From Hyperoodon ampullatus (Eukaryota; Chordata; Mammalia; Artiodactyla; Ziphiidae): DNA of 64,000 nucleotides. This document shows positions 35,557-49,808 of the stretch, in pieces. The number at the start of each line of letters is the position of its first letter. Position 1 is the stretch's first letter. The DNA lies in assembly GCA_949752795.1 (NCBI GenBank), contig CATKHW010000372.1, forward strand, positions 62,001 to 126,000, written 5' to 3'. Below the pieces are notes generated by a model that saw only the letters and a list, made by a program, of their open reading frames with translations, had not been told where the DNA came from and made no database searches. The translations under genes and the position numbers were made by a program.

Positions 35557-38500
35557 TTTTTTTTTTATCACAAATTTAATCAGTTATATGTATACATATG
35601 TTCCCATATCCCCTCCCTTTTGCGTCTCCCTCCCACCCTCCCTATCCCACCCCTCCAGGCGGTCACAAAGCACCGAGCTGATCTCCCTGTGCTATGCGGC
35701 TGCTTCCCACTAGCTATCTACCTTACGTTTGGTAGTGTATATATGTCCATGCCGCTCTTTCACTTTGTCACAGCTTACCCTTCCCCCTCCCCATATCCTC
35801 AAGTCCATTCTCTAGTAGGTCTGTGTCTTTATTCCTGTCTTACCCCTATGTTCTTCATGACCTTTTTTTTTCTTAAATTCCATATATATGTGTCAGCATA
35901 CAGTATTTGTCTTTCTCTTTCTGACTTACTTCACTCTGTATGACAGACTCTAGGTCCATCCACCTCATTACAAATAGTTCAATTTCATTTCTTTTTATGG
36001 CTGAGTAATATTCCATTGTATGTATGTGCCACATCTTCTTTACCCATTCATCCGATGATGGACACTTAGGTTGTTTCCATCTCCGGGCTATTGTAAATAG
36101 GGCTGCTATGAACATTTTGGTACATGTCTCTTTTTGAATTATGGTTTTCTCAGGGTATATGCCCAGTAGTGGGATTGCAGGGTCATATGGTAGTTCTATT
36201 TGTGGTTTTTTAAGGAACCTCCATACCGTTCTCCATAGTGGCTGTACCAATTCACATTCCCACCAGCAGTGCAAGAGTGTTCCCTTTTTTCCACACCCTC
36301 TCCAGCATTTATTGTTTCTAGATTTTTTGATGATGGCCATTCTGACTGGTGTGAGATGATATCTCATTGTAGTTTTGATTTGCATTTCTCTAATTAGTAA
36401 AGATGTTGAGCATCCTTTCATGTGTTTGTTGGCAGTCTGTATATCTTCTGTGGAGAAATGTCTATTTAGGTCTTCTGCCCATTTTTGGATTGGGTTGTTT
36501 GTTTTTTTGTTATTGAGCTGCATGAGCTGCTTATAAATTTTGGAGATTAATCCTTTGTCAGTTGCTTCATTTGCAAATATTTTCTCCCATTCTGAGGGTT
36601 GTCTTTTGGTCTTGTTTATGGTTTCCTTTGCTGTGCAAAAGCTTTTAAGTTTCATTAGGTCCCATGTGTTTATTTTTGTCTTTATTTCCATTTCTCTAGG
36701 AGGTGGGTCAAAAAGGATCTTGCTGTGATTTATGTCATAGAGTGTTCTGCCTATGTTTTCCTCTAAGAGTTTGATAGTGTCTGGCCTTACATTTAGGTCT
36801 TTAATCCATTTTGAGCTTATTTTTGTGTATGGTGTTAGGGAGTGATCGAATCTCATACTTTTACATGTCCCTGTCCAGTTTTCCCAACACCACTTATTGA
36901 AGAGACTGTCCTTTCTCCACTGTACATTCCTGCCTCCTTTATCAAAGATAAGGTGACCATATGTCCATGGGTTTATCTCTGGGCTTTCTATCCTGTTCCA
37001 TTGATCTATCTTTCTGTTTCTGTGCCAGTACCATACTGTCTTGATTACTGCAGCTTTGTAGTATAGTCTGAAGTCAGGGAGCCTGATTCCTCCAGCTCCA
37101 TTTTTCGTTCTCAAGATTGCTTTGGCTATTCGGGGTCTTTTGTGTTTCCATACAAATTGTGAAATTTTTTGTTCTAGTTCTGTGAAAAATGCCAGTGGTA
37201 TTTTGATAGGGATTGCATTGAATCTGTAGATTGCTTTGGGTAGTAGAGTCATTTTCACAATGTTGATTCTTCCAATCCAAGAACATGGTACATCTCTCCA
37301 TCTATTTGTATCATCTTTAATTTCTTTCATCAGTGTCTTATAATTTTCTGCATACAGGTCTTTTGTCTCCTTAGGTAGGTTTATTCCTAGATATTTTATT
37401 CTTTTTGTTGCAATGGTAAATGGGAGTGTTTCCTTGATTTCACTTTCAGATTTTTCATCATTAGTATATAGGAATGCCAGAGATTTCTGTGCATTAATTT
37501 TGTATCCTGCAACTTTACCAAATTCATTGATTAGCTCTAGTAGTTTTCTGGTAGCATCTTTAGGATTCTCTATGTATAGTATCATGTCATCTGCAAACAG
37601 TGACAGCTTTACTTCTTCTTTTCCAATTTGGATTCCTTTTATTTGCTTTTCTTCTCTGATTGCTGTGGCTAAAACTTCCAAAACTATGTTGAATAAGAGT
37701 GGTGAGAGTGGGCAACCTTGTCTTGTTCCTGATCTTAGTGGAAATGGTTTCAGTTTTTCACCATTGAGGACGATGCTGGCTGTGGGTTTGTCATATATGG
37801 CCTTTATTATGTTGAGGAAAGTTCCCTCTATGCCTACTTTCTGCAGGGTTTTTATCATGAATGGGTGTTGAATTTTGTCGAAAGCTTTCTCTGCATCTAT
37901 TGAGATGATCATATGGTTTTTCTCCTTCAATTTGTTAATATGGTGTATCACGTTGATTGATTTGCGTATATTGAAGAATCCTTGCATTCCTGGGATAAAC
38001 CCCACTTGATCATGGTGTATGATCCTTTTAATGTGCTGTTGGATTCTGTTTGCTAGTATTTTGTTGAGGATTTTTGCATCTATGTTCATCAGTGATATTG
38101 GCCTGTAGTTTTCTTTCTTTGTGACATCCTTGTCTGGTTTTGGTATCAAGGTGATGGTGGCCTCGTAGAATGAGTTTGGGAGTGTTCCTCCCTCTGCTAT
38201 ATTTTGGAAGAGTTTGAGAAGGATAGGCGTTAGCTCTTCTCTAAATGCTTGATAGAATTCGCCTGTGAAGCCATCTGGTCCTGGGCTTTTGTTTGTTGGA
38301 AGATTTTTTATCACAGTTTCAATTTCAGTGCTTGTGATTGGTCTGTTCATATGTTCTATTTCTTCCTGATTCAGTCTTGGCAGGTTGTGCATTTCTAAGA
38401 ATTTGTCCATTTCTTCCAGGTTGTCCATTTTATTGGCATAGAGTTGCTTATAGTAATCTCTCACGATCTTTTGTATTTCTGCAGTGTCAGTTGTTACTTC

Positions 38501-38734
38501 TCCTTTTTCATTTCTAATTCTATTGATTTGAGTCTTCTCCCTTTTTTTCTTGATGAGTCTGGCTAATGGTTTATCAATTTTGTTTATCTTCTCAAAGAAC
38601 CAGCTTTTAGTTTTATTGATCTTTGCTATTGTTTCCTTCATTTCTTTTTCATTTATTTCTGATCTGATTTTTATGATTTCTTTCCTTCTGCTAACTTTGG
38701 GATGTTTTTGTTCTTCTTTCTCTAATTGCTTTAG
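35557..38734 (-). mobile_element. Young 5'-truncated L1 with 17-bp TSD
   Basis: A 3.2-kb minus-strand L1. The poly-A tail copy (T-run) follows 35,557 and the element is truncated at 38,734, inside ORF2 upstream of the reverse transcriptase domain. An exact 17-bp TSD, TCCACCTTATATTCTTT, lies at 35,540-35,556 and 38,735-38,751. The 3'UTR is CT-rich and almost identical to that of the L1 at 63 kb. Lacking ORF1, the 5'UTR promoter and the endonuclease domain, it cannot move by itself. Confidence 0.97.
35873..38734 (-). CDS. L1 ORF2p C-terminal part (RT), open
   Basis: The ORF2 frame is open from the truncation point (38,734) to its stop at 35,873, about 953 codons. The first ATG is at 38,639-38,641 (922 codons), but this is an internal methionine and not the native start. 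The reverse transcriptase domain is present: KSPGPDGF around residue 118, the [10 protein letters not shown] segment around 305, and the catalytic FADD at about 349-352 counted from that ATG. A C-terminal cysteine/histidine motif follows ([18 protein letters not shown]), and the protein ends THIYGI. The apurinic endonuclease domain is missing because of the 5' truncation. There is no evidence for expression; the open frame reflects recent insertion. Confidence 0.9.
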   Translation of the reverse strand, partial: LKQLEKEEQKHPKVSRRKEIIKIRSEINEKEMKETIAKINKTKSWFFEKINKIDKPLARLIKKKREKTQINRIRNEKGEVTTDTAEIQKIVRDYYKQLYANKMDNLEEMDKFLEMHNLPRLNQEEIEHMNRPITSTEIETVIKNLPTNKSPGPDGFTGEFYQAFREELTPILLKLFQNIAEGGTLPNSFYEATITLIPKPDKDVTKKENYRPISLMNIDAKILNKILANRIQQHIKRIIHHDQVGFIPGMQGFFNIRKSINVIHHINKLKEKNHMIISIDAEKAFDKIQHPFMIKTLQKVGIEGTFLNIIKAIYDKPTASIVLNGEKLKPFPLRSGTRQGCPLSPLLFNIVLEVLATAIREEKQIKGIQIGKEEVKLSLFADDMILYIENPKDATRKLLELINEFGKVAGYKINAQKSLAFLYTNDEKSESEIKETLPFTIATKRIKYLGINLPKETKDLYAENYKTLMKEIKDDTNRWRDVPCSWIGRINIVKMTLLPKAIYRFNAIPIKIPLAFFTELEQKISQFVWKHKRPRIAKAILRTKNGAGGIRLPDFRLYYKAAVIKTVWYWHRNRKIDQWNRIESPEINPWTYGHLIFDKGGRNVQWRKDSLFNKWCWENWTGTCKSMRFDHSLTPYTKISSKWIKDLNVRPDTIKLLEENIGRTLYDINHSKILFDPPPREMEIKTKINTWDLMKLKSFCTAKETINKTKRQPSEWEKIFANEATDKGLISKIYKQLMQLNNKKTNNPIQKWAEDLNRHFSTEDIQTANKHMKGCSTSLLIREMQIKTTMRYHLTPVRMAIIKKSRNNKCWRGCGKKGTLLHCWWECELVQPLWRTVWRFLKKPQIELPYDPAIPLLGIYPEKTIIQKETCTKMFIAALFTIARRWKQPKCPSSDEWVKKMWHIHTMEYYSAIKRNEIELFVMRWMDLESVIQSEVSQKEKDKYCMLTHIYGI

Positions 38735-38751
38735 TCCACCTTATATTCTTT

Positions 38752-41455
38752 ATAATCACCCTCATGACCTCTTCCTTCAAAGTAATGTGATCCTGAGAAG
38801 TGTCCTTTGTTTGTCTTTGTGGAATAAGTGATGGGGATGCATCCTGGAGACCTGTGAGATGTTTAAATTGTGGCCTAATGAAACTAGGATGGAGAGTTCT
38901 GGAAAGATCTGGAAAGATGGCTGGTAGAGTGTGGCCAGATGTGGGAGAAGAGACACGTACAGAGAGGGGGAGAGGAAATTTTCAGAGGGAGAAAATTAAA
39001 CAAATAATTCAATAAGTTTTGTTGTGTGGTGTGGGATGCAAGCCTTTCTCTCCCCCTTTCCTTCACAATCTCTTTGTTAAAGACTGTGTTTTTCATTAGT
39101 TTTACTAAGATAGGATTTGCCGTTTTGTTTGGATACTGAGAATGGACTCATGGAAACAGTTACATTTGGGTTATCTCTGACTATCTTTAATGAGGAACAT
39201 AAATATTGGCCACACTATCTATGTACATGCTATCACCATGCCTTTTTTGTTCTCTGTTCATATATCTAAGTCCTCTTCTTTGAGGTCAATCTCAAATCTC
39301 ATCTGAAATGTACATTAATTGATAGATTCAACCCATAATGAACTGTCCCTTCTTTGTCCTCCTTAGGCTCTGATTATTTATAAAAACTCATTTTTGAACT
39401 TAGAAACTGTCCAATATGATATATTAGTTATTTCATTAGCATCTGTTATATCCTCAACACAGTTATAAGCTTTTGTGGGGCTGGGATCATACATTCTGTA
39501 ATTTTTCTCAGTACTTACACTTACTTTGATAGAAAGCGCATTCATTCATCTAAACATCATTTATTGAGTGTTAATTAAATGTCTCAACTCAGTAAATATT
39601 GTTTGAATGAATGCATGCATGAATGAGGGAGTATGCAATAGGTAGCCTAATGTATGGCCCGATGTGAAAAAACCAAAAACATAAACACAAAAGCAAGCCA
39701 AAAAGTGGCCCAGGACTTTCTGTAAAATATCCTGCTTTTGTTGGATGAGGCCATGAAAATCAAGATGCTCCTGAAAGGTCTTAAGAGCTGACCAAGAATA
39801 GTAAACAATTGAAATTCTCTCAGGCTTATTCAACCCTATCACTGGACACATTTATACCTCTCAGGAATGTTATTAAAAGAAGAGATTAATAAAGCTTTTA
39901 GAGATGAGTTGATAAATCTCTAAATATTTAAATCTCCATTTCCTCCTAGGTTTCTCTATTTGGGGTTTCAAAAGATTTCAAGAAACCACAGGATAATTAA
40001 AACATTAGACATTCGCTTTCTTACCTTCATGTTTTTTGATGGTAAACACATTTTATTTTCTTCATGGTGCTGCCCAATTTCCACCAGTACAGTTCTTAAG
40101 TGAATTTTGCTCTGGATAGTGGGATATATAAGATGTAAATGAATTGTTTGTATATGTTTTAGAATTCTTCAAAAGGGCCTGGCCATGGAAATGCATTGAA
40201 TATTACTTAAATAAGTAAAGTAACTTCCTCAGAATTATTATTCTATTCTGGTTAGGATACTCTCTGCTCTGGTTTGTTAAAATTTCCCTCTAGAGTGGTT
40301 TTAATTTTGTTTCTGGTAGGGTCCTAGGATTTATTGCCACACCCATCCTGCATCTGTTTTTCTTTGAATTACTCTCCTTGCAGTTTCTGATTCCTACAGG
40401 GCCTTACAGGTTAGTGACAACCTGGCCACCACAACTCTGGGAAGGACAGGCCTACTTTTCAGAGGTGTTGATGTTTTCTGTACCTGAAGGTTTTCAAGAG
40501 ATATCAATCTTCCTCACCACCTCCCTTGGCCCTCTTAATGGACTAAGCAGTTCCTCATGAAATTTCTGTAGGATATCTGTACTAACTTCTCAATATTGTT
40601 CCATCCTGAGTCTAAATTCCTGGCCTCAAGGTAATGTTAGATTTCTAGCTCCAGCCCCTATTTACATAAGGCCTATACTAAGGAACGGAACCCATAGACA
40701 TCAGTCTGCTCTTATTTCTCTGGATTTAATTTCTCTGTTACTTTCTGAAACATGCAGGTGTTCCTTTCTTTCTTTTAATCTCAGCTATGTGCTTTTAACT
40801 TTTTCAAAATTGACCCAGAATTTACATGTGTCTCCAGTAAGAGTACATTAAATTGAGCTTAGTCTGCTCTTCTACTGGCATATTTGAGATCCAAATAATT
40901 TGCTACTTAACTGGATTCAGTTACCTGTATATTTCAGGCACCTAAAACTCACCATGTTCCAACTTTCCCCCTTTATTGTTAGTAATTTTCTCGGGAATCT
41001 GGATAACATTAGATGGAATAAAGTTAGTGAGTGGCCCAGGATTGCCTGAAATTTTGTTTGTCAGAGTGGCCAGGGAAAGTTAAGCAAAGAAAACAACCAA
41101 ATGAAAAACAGAATCACATTATTATGGCTGAGACAAGATTCCATGCAGAGCTCTCTGTAGAACTGGGTTGGGTCATAACTTATGCCAGAGCTCTAGGTGG
41201 GGTTGACACCATCTCATGCCAAGCTCTCAGTTCTGGGCTGACGTCATCTCTGGTCCACTCTATGGAGTGGAAACTTTGGAGGAATGGCCAATGTGTTCTG
41301 CAGTGTAGGAAGAGGGAAATTGTGAACGTTACACTCTAAACTGTGGAGGAACTAACCACTTTAAATGTGCCTTGAACTATGGTGTTTAATTTGACCAGTC
41401 AGATCAATGACTTTCCCCTTGAATGAAATGCTGCTACCTATATGAACAGAAAAAC
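38752..41455. other. No gene; weak old repeats only
   Basis: Mostly AT-rich unique-looking DNA. A short 'cattcatctaaacatcattt' trace near 39,540 suggests an old L2/MIR end. Small ATG frames here are not coding-like. Confidence 0.5.
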
Positions 41456-41471
41456 AAAACTGGTATAAGGA

Positions 41472-41690
41472 ATAGATAGCTAGTGGGAAGCAGCCGCATA
41501 GCCCAGGGATATCAGCTCTGTGCTTTGTGACCACCTAGAGGGATGAGATAGGGAGGGTGGAAGGGAGGGAGATGCAAGAGGGAAGTGATATGGGGACATA
41601 TGTATATGTATAACTGATTTACTTTGTTATAAAGGAGAAACTAACACACCATTGTAAAGCAATTATACTCCAATAAAGATGTTTAAAAAA
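41472..41690 (+). mobile_element. Short L1 3' end insertion with TSD
   Basis: Only the last 220 bp or so of an L1: 'agctagtgggaagcagccgc', a GGGA-rich tract, 'tataactgatttactttg', then AATAAAG and a poly-A tail. It is flanked by 16-bp TSDs with one mismatch (AAAACTGGTATAAGGA at 41,456 and AAAACTAGTATAAGGA at 41,691). Confidence 0.93.
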
Positions 41691-41706
41691 AAAACTAGTA
41701 TAAGGA

Positions 41707-42786
41707 GATGGAGAGACTGGGAGTCTTATTTTCCCAGCAATTAACTTTTCCTCGACCATGACCTTCCCTTTGAGTCTCCTAGACCTTGGGGATGATCGCA
41801 ACCCCTTGGGTTGGGTGATGGCAACCCCATCTTCACTAGAACCTCTATAGTTAACTTTGATTTTTCCCACTCCGTCTATCCATCCCATGTATGCAGTCAG
41901 ACATTTGATCTTGGACTTTTACTGACAAAATATCCTTGAATATAACCATTTCTTTTCACTCCCACTGCTACTGCTTTTGTCACTGCCTTAACTAGGGCTT
42001 TATCTTTAAGTCCTTTATATAAATATATAAATAAAATATACAAATAAATAAAATATAATATTAATTCTGATGATTTTAAAGTCTTTTCTTGATAAAGACT
42101 TTTCCTGATAAAGATACACAATATCTTATGTAAATATTTTTGTATTATCTGTTCCTTTCTTAGAATTTTAGTCATATGATTCTATCTCTTGGTATGTCTA
42201 GAACTTTTTGATTGAATGCTGACTATTTTATTTGGCTTTTTTAATTTTTCTCAGTGGAAATGTTGTTTTGCTTCAAAATATTTTACTCTACCTGGAAGTA
42301 GCAAATCTTCAAATTACAATTTTTTAAATGCTTTCAAATATCAATACTATAGGTGTCACAAAATCTAGAAAAATGACATTTGAAAATTAACTACTGCCAG
42401 ATGTGTCTCCATAAAACATTTTCCCCAGTCTTGTAGCTATATATTCTTTAACTGCCTCCTCATATGACAGTTTATGTGTTTCAGAAATAAAATTTTAAGA
42501 AATAAACTTTGTAGTTTATAGACATAGATTTCTTTTAACATGGTTGATTAGAGTTTGCTTTTAGTTATTAATAGTTTAGAAAAGTTTATTTCAGCGTCAC
42601 AATTTATTATTGATAATGTCACATTAATTTTCATTGTTAACTTAGAGAAAACCTCTATGGATTACTTCCTCATAAATATTTACTATTATAAATGCATTAC
42701 TGATTTCAGTACTGCTATAAGATTGTGCATTACAGGAATTCTGATAAAATGCTCATTCGCACCATTCCATTACACACATTATTGAT
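41707..42786. other. No gene or element recognised
   Basis: AT-rich sequence with short A/T repeats near 42,010-42,060. No coding-like frame. Confidence 0.5.
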
Positions 42787-42800
42787 GGGGTATATTCTTT

Positions 42801-43152
42801 TATTTATTTATTTATTTATTTATTTATTTTTGACTGTGTTGTGTCTTTGTTGCTCTGCGCAGGCTTTCTCTAGTTGCAGCAACTGGGGGATACTCTTTGT
42901 TGCGGTGTGCAGGCTTCTTATTGTGGTGGCTTCTCTTGTTGCAGAGCACGGGCTCTAGGCATGCAAGCTTCAGGAATTGTGGCTCGCAGGCTCAGTAGTT
43001 GTGGCTCACGGGCTCTAGAGCGCAGGCTCCATAGTTGTGGCACACGGTCTTAGTTGCTCCGCGGAATGTGGGACCTTCCCGGACCAGGGCTCGAACCCGT
43101 GTCCCCTGTATTGGCAGGTGGCTTCCTAACCACTGTGCCATCAGGGAAGCCC
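42801..43152 (-). mobile_element. Long CHR-type SINE, antisense
   Basis: Begins with a (TTTA)n tail copy (42,801-42,831), then 'gactgtgttgtgtctttgtt', and ends with the reversed head 'gtgccatcagggaagcccc'. The target sequence GGRGTATATT is found before it and after it. Confidence 0.93.
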
Positions 43153-43164
43153 CTGGAGTATATT

Positions 43165-43379
43165 GTTTTTTTGTTTTTTTGTTTTTGCGGTATGCTGGCC
43201 TCTCACTGTTGTGGCCTCTCCCCGTTGCGGGGCACAGGCTCCGGACATGCAGGATCAGTGGCCATGGCTCACGGGCCTAGCCGCTACGCGGTATTTGGGA
43301 TCTTCCCAGACCAGGGCACGAACCCGTGTCCCCTGCATCGGCAGGCAGACTCTCAACCACTGCACCACCAGGGAAGCCC
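43165..43379 (-). mobile_element. Short CHR-type SINE, antisense
   Basis: A second SINE of the short form lies immediately beyond the first. It starts with a T/G tail copy and 'tgcggtatgctggcctctc' and ends 'accaccagggaagccc'. It is flanked by the same GGAGTATATT target duplicate at 43,155 and 43,381, so it entered the existing duplication of its neighbour. Confidence 0.93.
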
Positions 43380-43972
43380 TGGAGTATATTCTTGACAGAA
43401 GGAAATTTCCGTTTTGACTAAGCATTGAAGAAAACTGAATCTTTGACTTATCTTTCACATGCCTGATGATTGAAATAATTTTCCACAGAATAACTTCTGG
43501 TTTTATACTTTTCAGTTCTTTTTTTCTTCTTCAAATGCACATGCTTTGAGAGCCGTGAAGTGCAAGACATGGCTATATTGTAAGGTGGTTTTTGTCCTTA
43601 CGCTTCTGTGTCTTGTGCTAGTTAAGTCAGTAGAGTAGTCAGTAAGAGTACTGGAAGTTATTCCTGTAATGGGATATTATATAGTCAATTACATATGGTG
43701 GTGTCTGAAAATCACGTAATAGCCTCACTTAACACATCTCCTTAGCCAGATTTCAAAAAAGCCTGTGACCAATCCAATATGATCCAACATAGCGGACTAT
43801 GATAGAATGAAAATCGGCATAGAAATAGACACTGGTCTTACCTGATGGAACTTAAAATATCTCACTTTTGACAATTTTGCAAAACCCTATAATTACATGA
43901 ACTAATTTCTAGGGTTCTTCGTAGGACCTAAAAAGGAACCCATAGAGTTGTGGAACAACAATAGAAGCTACT

Positions 43973-44098
43973 GTGATGAGAAGCCCCGGCACCACAACAA
44001 AGAGTAGCCCCCGCTCACCTCAACTAGAGAAAGCCTGCACGCAGCACTGAAGACCCAATGCAGCCACAATAAAAATAAATAAATAAAAATAAATAAAT
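43973..44098 (+). repeat. 3' fragment of a CHR-type SINE
   Basis: Contains only the 3' third of a long-form SINE: 'aagagtagcccccgctcacc', 'agaaagcctgcacgcagc' and 'gaagacccaatgcagcc' followed by an AAATAAA-rich tail. The 5' part is missing. Confidence 0.85.
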
Positions 44099-44636
44099 TT
44101 ATCTTTTAAAAAGTAATACTCAGGTTTGAGTCATGAGAAATTTGATGAGGAGAAATTAGCTAATGTTTTCAGAACTTTTAAAATACCAAACTCAGGCTCT
44201 AAGATTTTAGCATTATATACAACATCGGTTACTTATTAGTGGTTTGGGAAGGCCAATTTAAAATTTTCTCATCTTACTGTATTGAAATTCATGGCCCTAA
44301 TGTTTTCCACGTTGACTATATGAATGATGAAGAAAAGTCAATCATGTATTTCATTTCCAACTGGACAGAAAACAATATTTTAAAAAGTGTTTGGACTACT
44401 GACTTTTGATTTCTTGTAAGGCAAATGGATAGGTAATTTTTATTCCCTGATTAGGAGAAAAATGGTGGAAGAGGGCAGGGTTAAGAATTAAGATTTCAAG
44501 AGCATGAGAGGTAGATGGCCAACCAGAGTTCCTAAGGTTCGGTGCCTGTAACTGTTGCCGCCGCTTAAGCCTGCCAAAGCAGTGGTACGGCTGCTGCGCT
44601 CGTGTTTGCTACCTCTAGAAACGTTCTTGCCAGTAG

Positions 44637-47832
<3,196 letters not shown>

Positions 47833-49207
47833 ATAATGACTGTGTGCCCAGGAGAATTACCCCTGTAGCTGAGCCTCAACCTTCTGGGGGAAAGGGAACT
47901 ACTTTTTCAATATCATGTTGCAGATGGGTGACACACAATGATAAGAAATAGCACAGCCAGACTTGCTTCCTGCATGATCATGACAGGGAGAGACACAAGA
48001 GATGGGAAACTGCTGTTCCACAAGGAGATTCCATCGAATTTTGCCGCAGCCAGGTGTCTGGAAGATCTGGAAGGTAAGTCTGGAAGGTCTGATCTCCCTT
48101 GGTCTTCCAGGGGATGGATGGTTAGTGTGGAAGGGAAATAGAGATTGCCCAGCCGTTTTGTGATTATCATGGATGGATTGAGTCTTCTGAATTAATTATT
48201 TTCTTTCTATTTTGGGTATTGGAGCTTTTAAAAATGTTTGGTTTCAGGTATTTTTATTCATGTGAAGTGTATATGATTCTCTTGAGATCAGGTGTTAAGC
48301 TGAAATATTCCTTGTTTTAGCTTCTGAACTCTACAGATAAATGGGGACTTTGCTGGTGTAGTCTTTTTCTAGGTTTTATAAACCGCTTGAGCCTGTATCA
48401 GTCATTCTAGTGTGTGACATAACGTTTGGAACTCTCAGTGCTTTGTTGGTTTGTAGATGATGGCTTCAATTCTTTTTCTGGTCCGTTTCCTTCTTCCCTT
48501 CCCCCCACTTTAAAAATTCTCCTGTAACTTGGCTAACAAAAAACCAAGTCTGATTCAAAACCTCCCAGAGTGTTTCTCTTAAACACATCATCTGGTGCCA
48601 AATGAAGATTCTTAGGAGTGCTTATTAATTATGAAGGGCACAGTTGTGGTACTGTCACTGATGATAATAATAATGGATTTTTGGCCTAGAGTTTTGTCCT
48701 ATTTCACCAGTGTTTTACTGTTGACTGCCCCTCTATGCTGCTTCCAAAAGTGATAGTGTGTGATAAGATGTTTACTTTCATTTCTAAAGTTTGTTTTGTT
48801 TTAGGTGAGTCCTGTTCTTCCTTTTTCTTTCAGCAGAAATGAAATTCCAGGTAAGTATAAGTATTCAAATATTTGATCAGTAATTCACAGTTATCTCCAG
48901 TACATGAAATAACTTTCATGAAAAAACATGTTATAGGTAAAAAGCTCTGAAGGACCAGCTATGTATATGATAATTATGTTTCAGGCCTTCTAGGGTATTA
49001 TATATAATAACTTGTCTTCTGGTCGTGGTCTTGAAGTCTTTATGGATTCAGCCTCAGTAGTAGCGAACTGCACTGCTACTTGGTTTGGAGTACAAATTAG
49101 ACTTTAACCCTCCTGGAGGTTGAGTTTTTGGTATTGAAAACCATAGGAATGAAATTATTGTATTTCAACAAAGGATCGAGGGCTTGAGGCTTAAACAAGC
49201 CAACATA

Positions 49208-49661
49208 TGTGTGGGAAGCAGTCAGCCTTGAGAGCACCTTCGGACATGCCAGGCATGCCGCTGCTGCTCGAAGGGACTGTCCCTACTTGTTCCCCTCCTT
49301 GTTCCATGCCATGGGAGATAAATCACCAGGGCCCAGAAATCAGAAAGAAAGTAAAATGAGACAAGCAAAGCTGTCTCCCCCCTGCACATGCAGGTTATTT
49401 TGGATGATTCTGGGTTTATGGGTTTTCTCCCAGGGAAGTTAACCTTGAGCCGAGACAGTCATTAGATAATGTAAACCACCGTCTGGCAACCTTCCCTTTT
49501 CTAGTCTATATATTCTGCAACCGTAGCATAATAAAACTTACCTTGCCACCATCAGTTGTCTTGGTCCTTCTGACCCCATTCGTCGGTGCTACTTCAGTTC
49601 CTTACCCCATCCCTTCTGACCCTGGGCGGTGAAATCCTCTTTCTGAGGCTGGTCCATGGCA
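49208..49661 (+). repeat. 5' LTR of the provirus
   Basis: 454 bp, beginning TGTGTGGGAAGCAGTCAG and ending GGTCCATGGCA just before the primer binding site. It contains a TATA-like TCTATATATT near 49,505 and a polyadenylation signal AATAAA at 49,530-49,535. About 25 differences from the 3' LTR were counted by eye (roughly 5%). Confidence 0.93.
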
Positions 49662-49663
49662 AG

Positions 49664-49681
49664 TGGCGCCCGAACAGGGAC
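49664..49681 (+). promoter_or_regulatory. Primer binding site, tRNA-Lys3 type
   Basis: The 18-mer TGGCGCCCGAACAGGGAC lies two bases after the 5' LTR and is complementary to the 3' end of tRNA-Lys(UUU), the primer used by MMTV and lentiviruses. It appears unmutated. Confidence 0.93.
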
Positions 49682-49808
49682 CTGAAGCGTGAAGGCAATT
49701 AAAAGGAAAAGAAAGTGCAGGTAAGAGAACCCTTATGCAAAATATGTGTGGCCACGAGTAAAAGTGAAACTAATAGAGGCATAAGGCAACAGTCAGAAGT
49801 AAAAGAAG

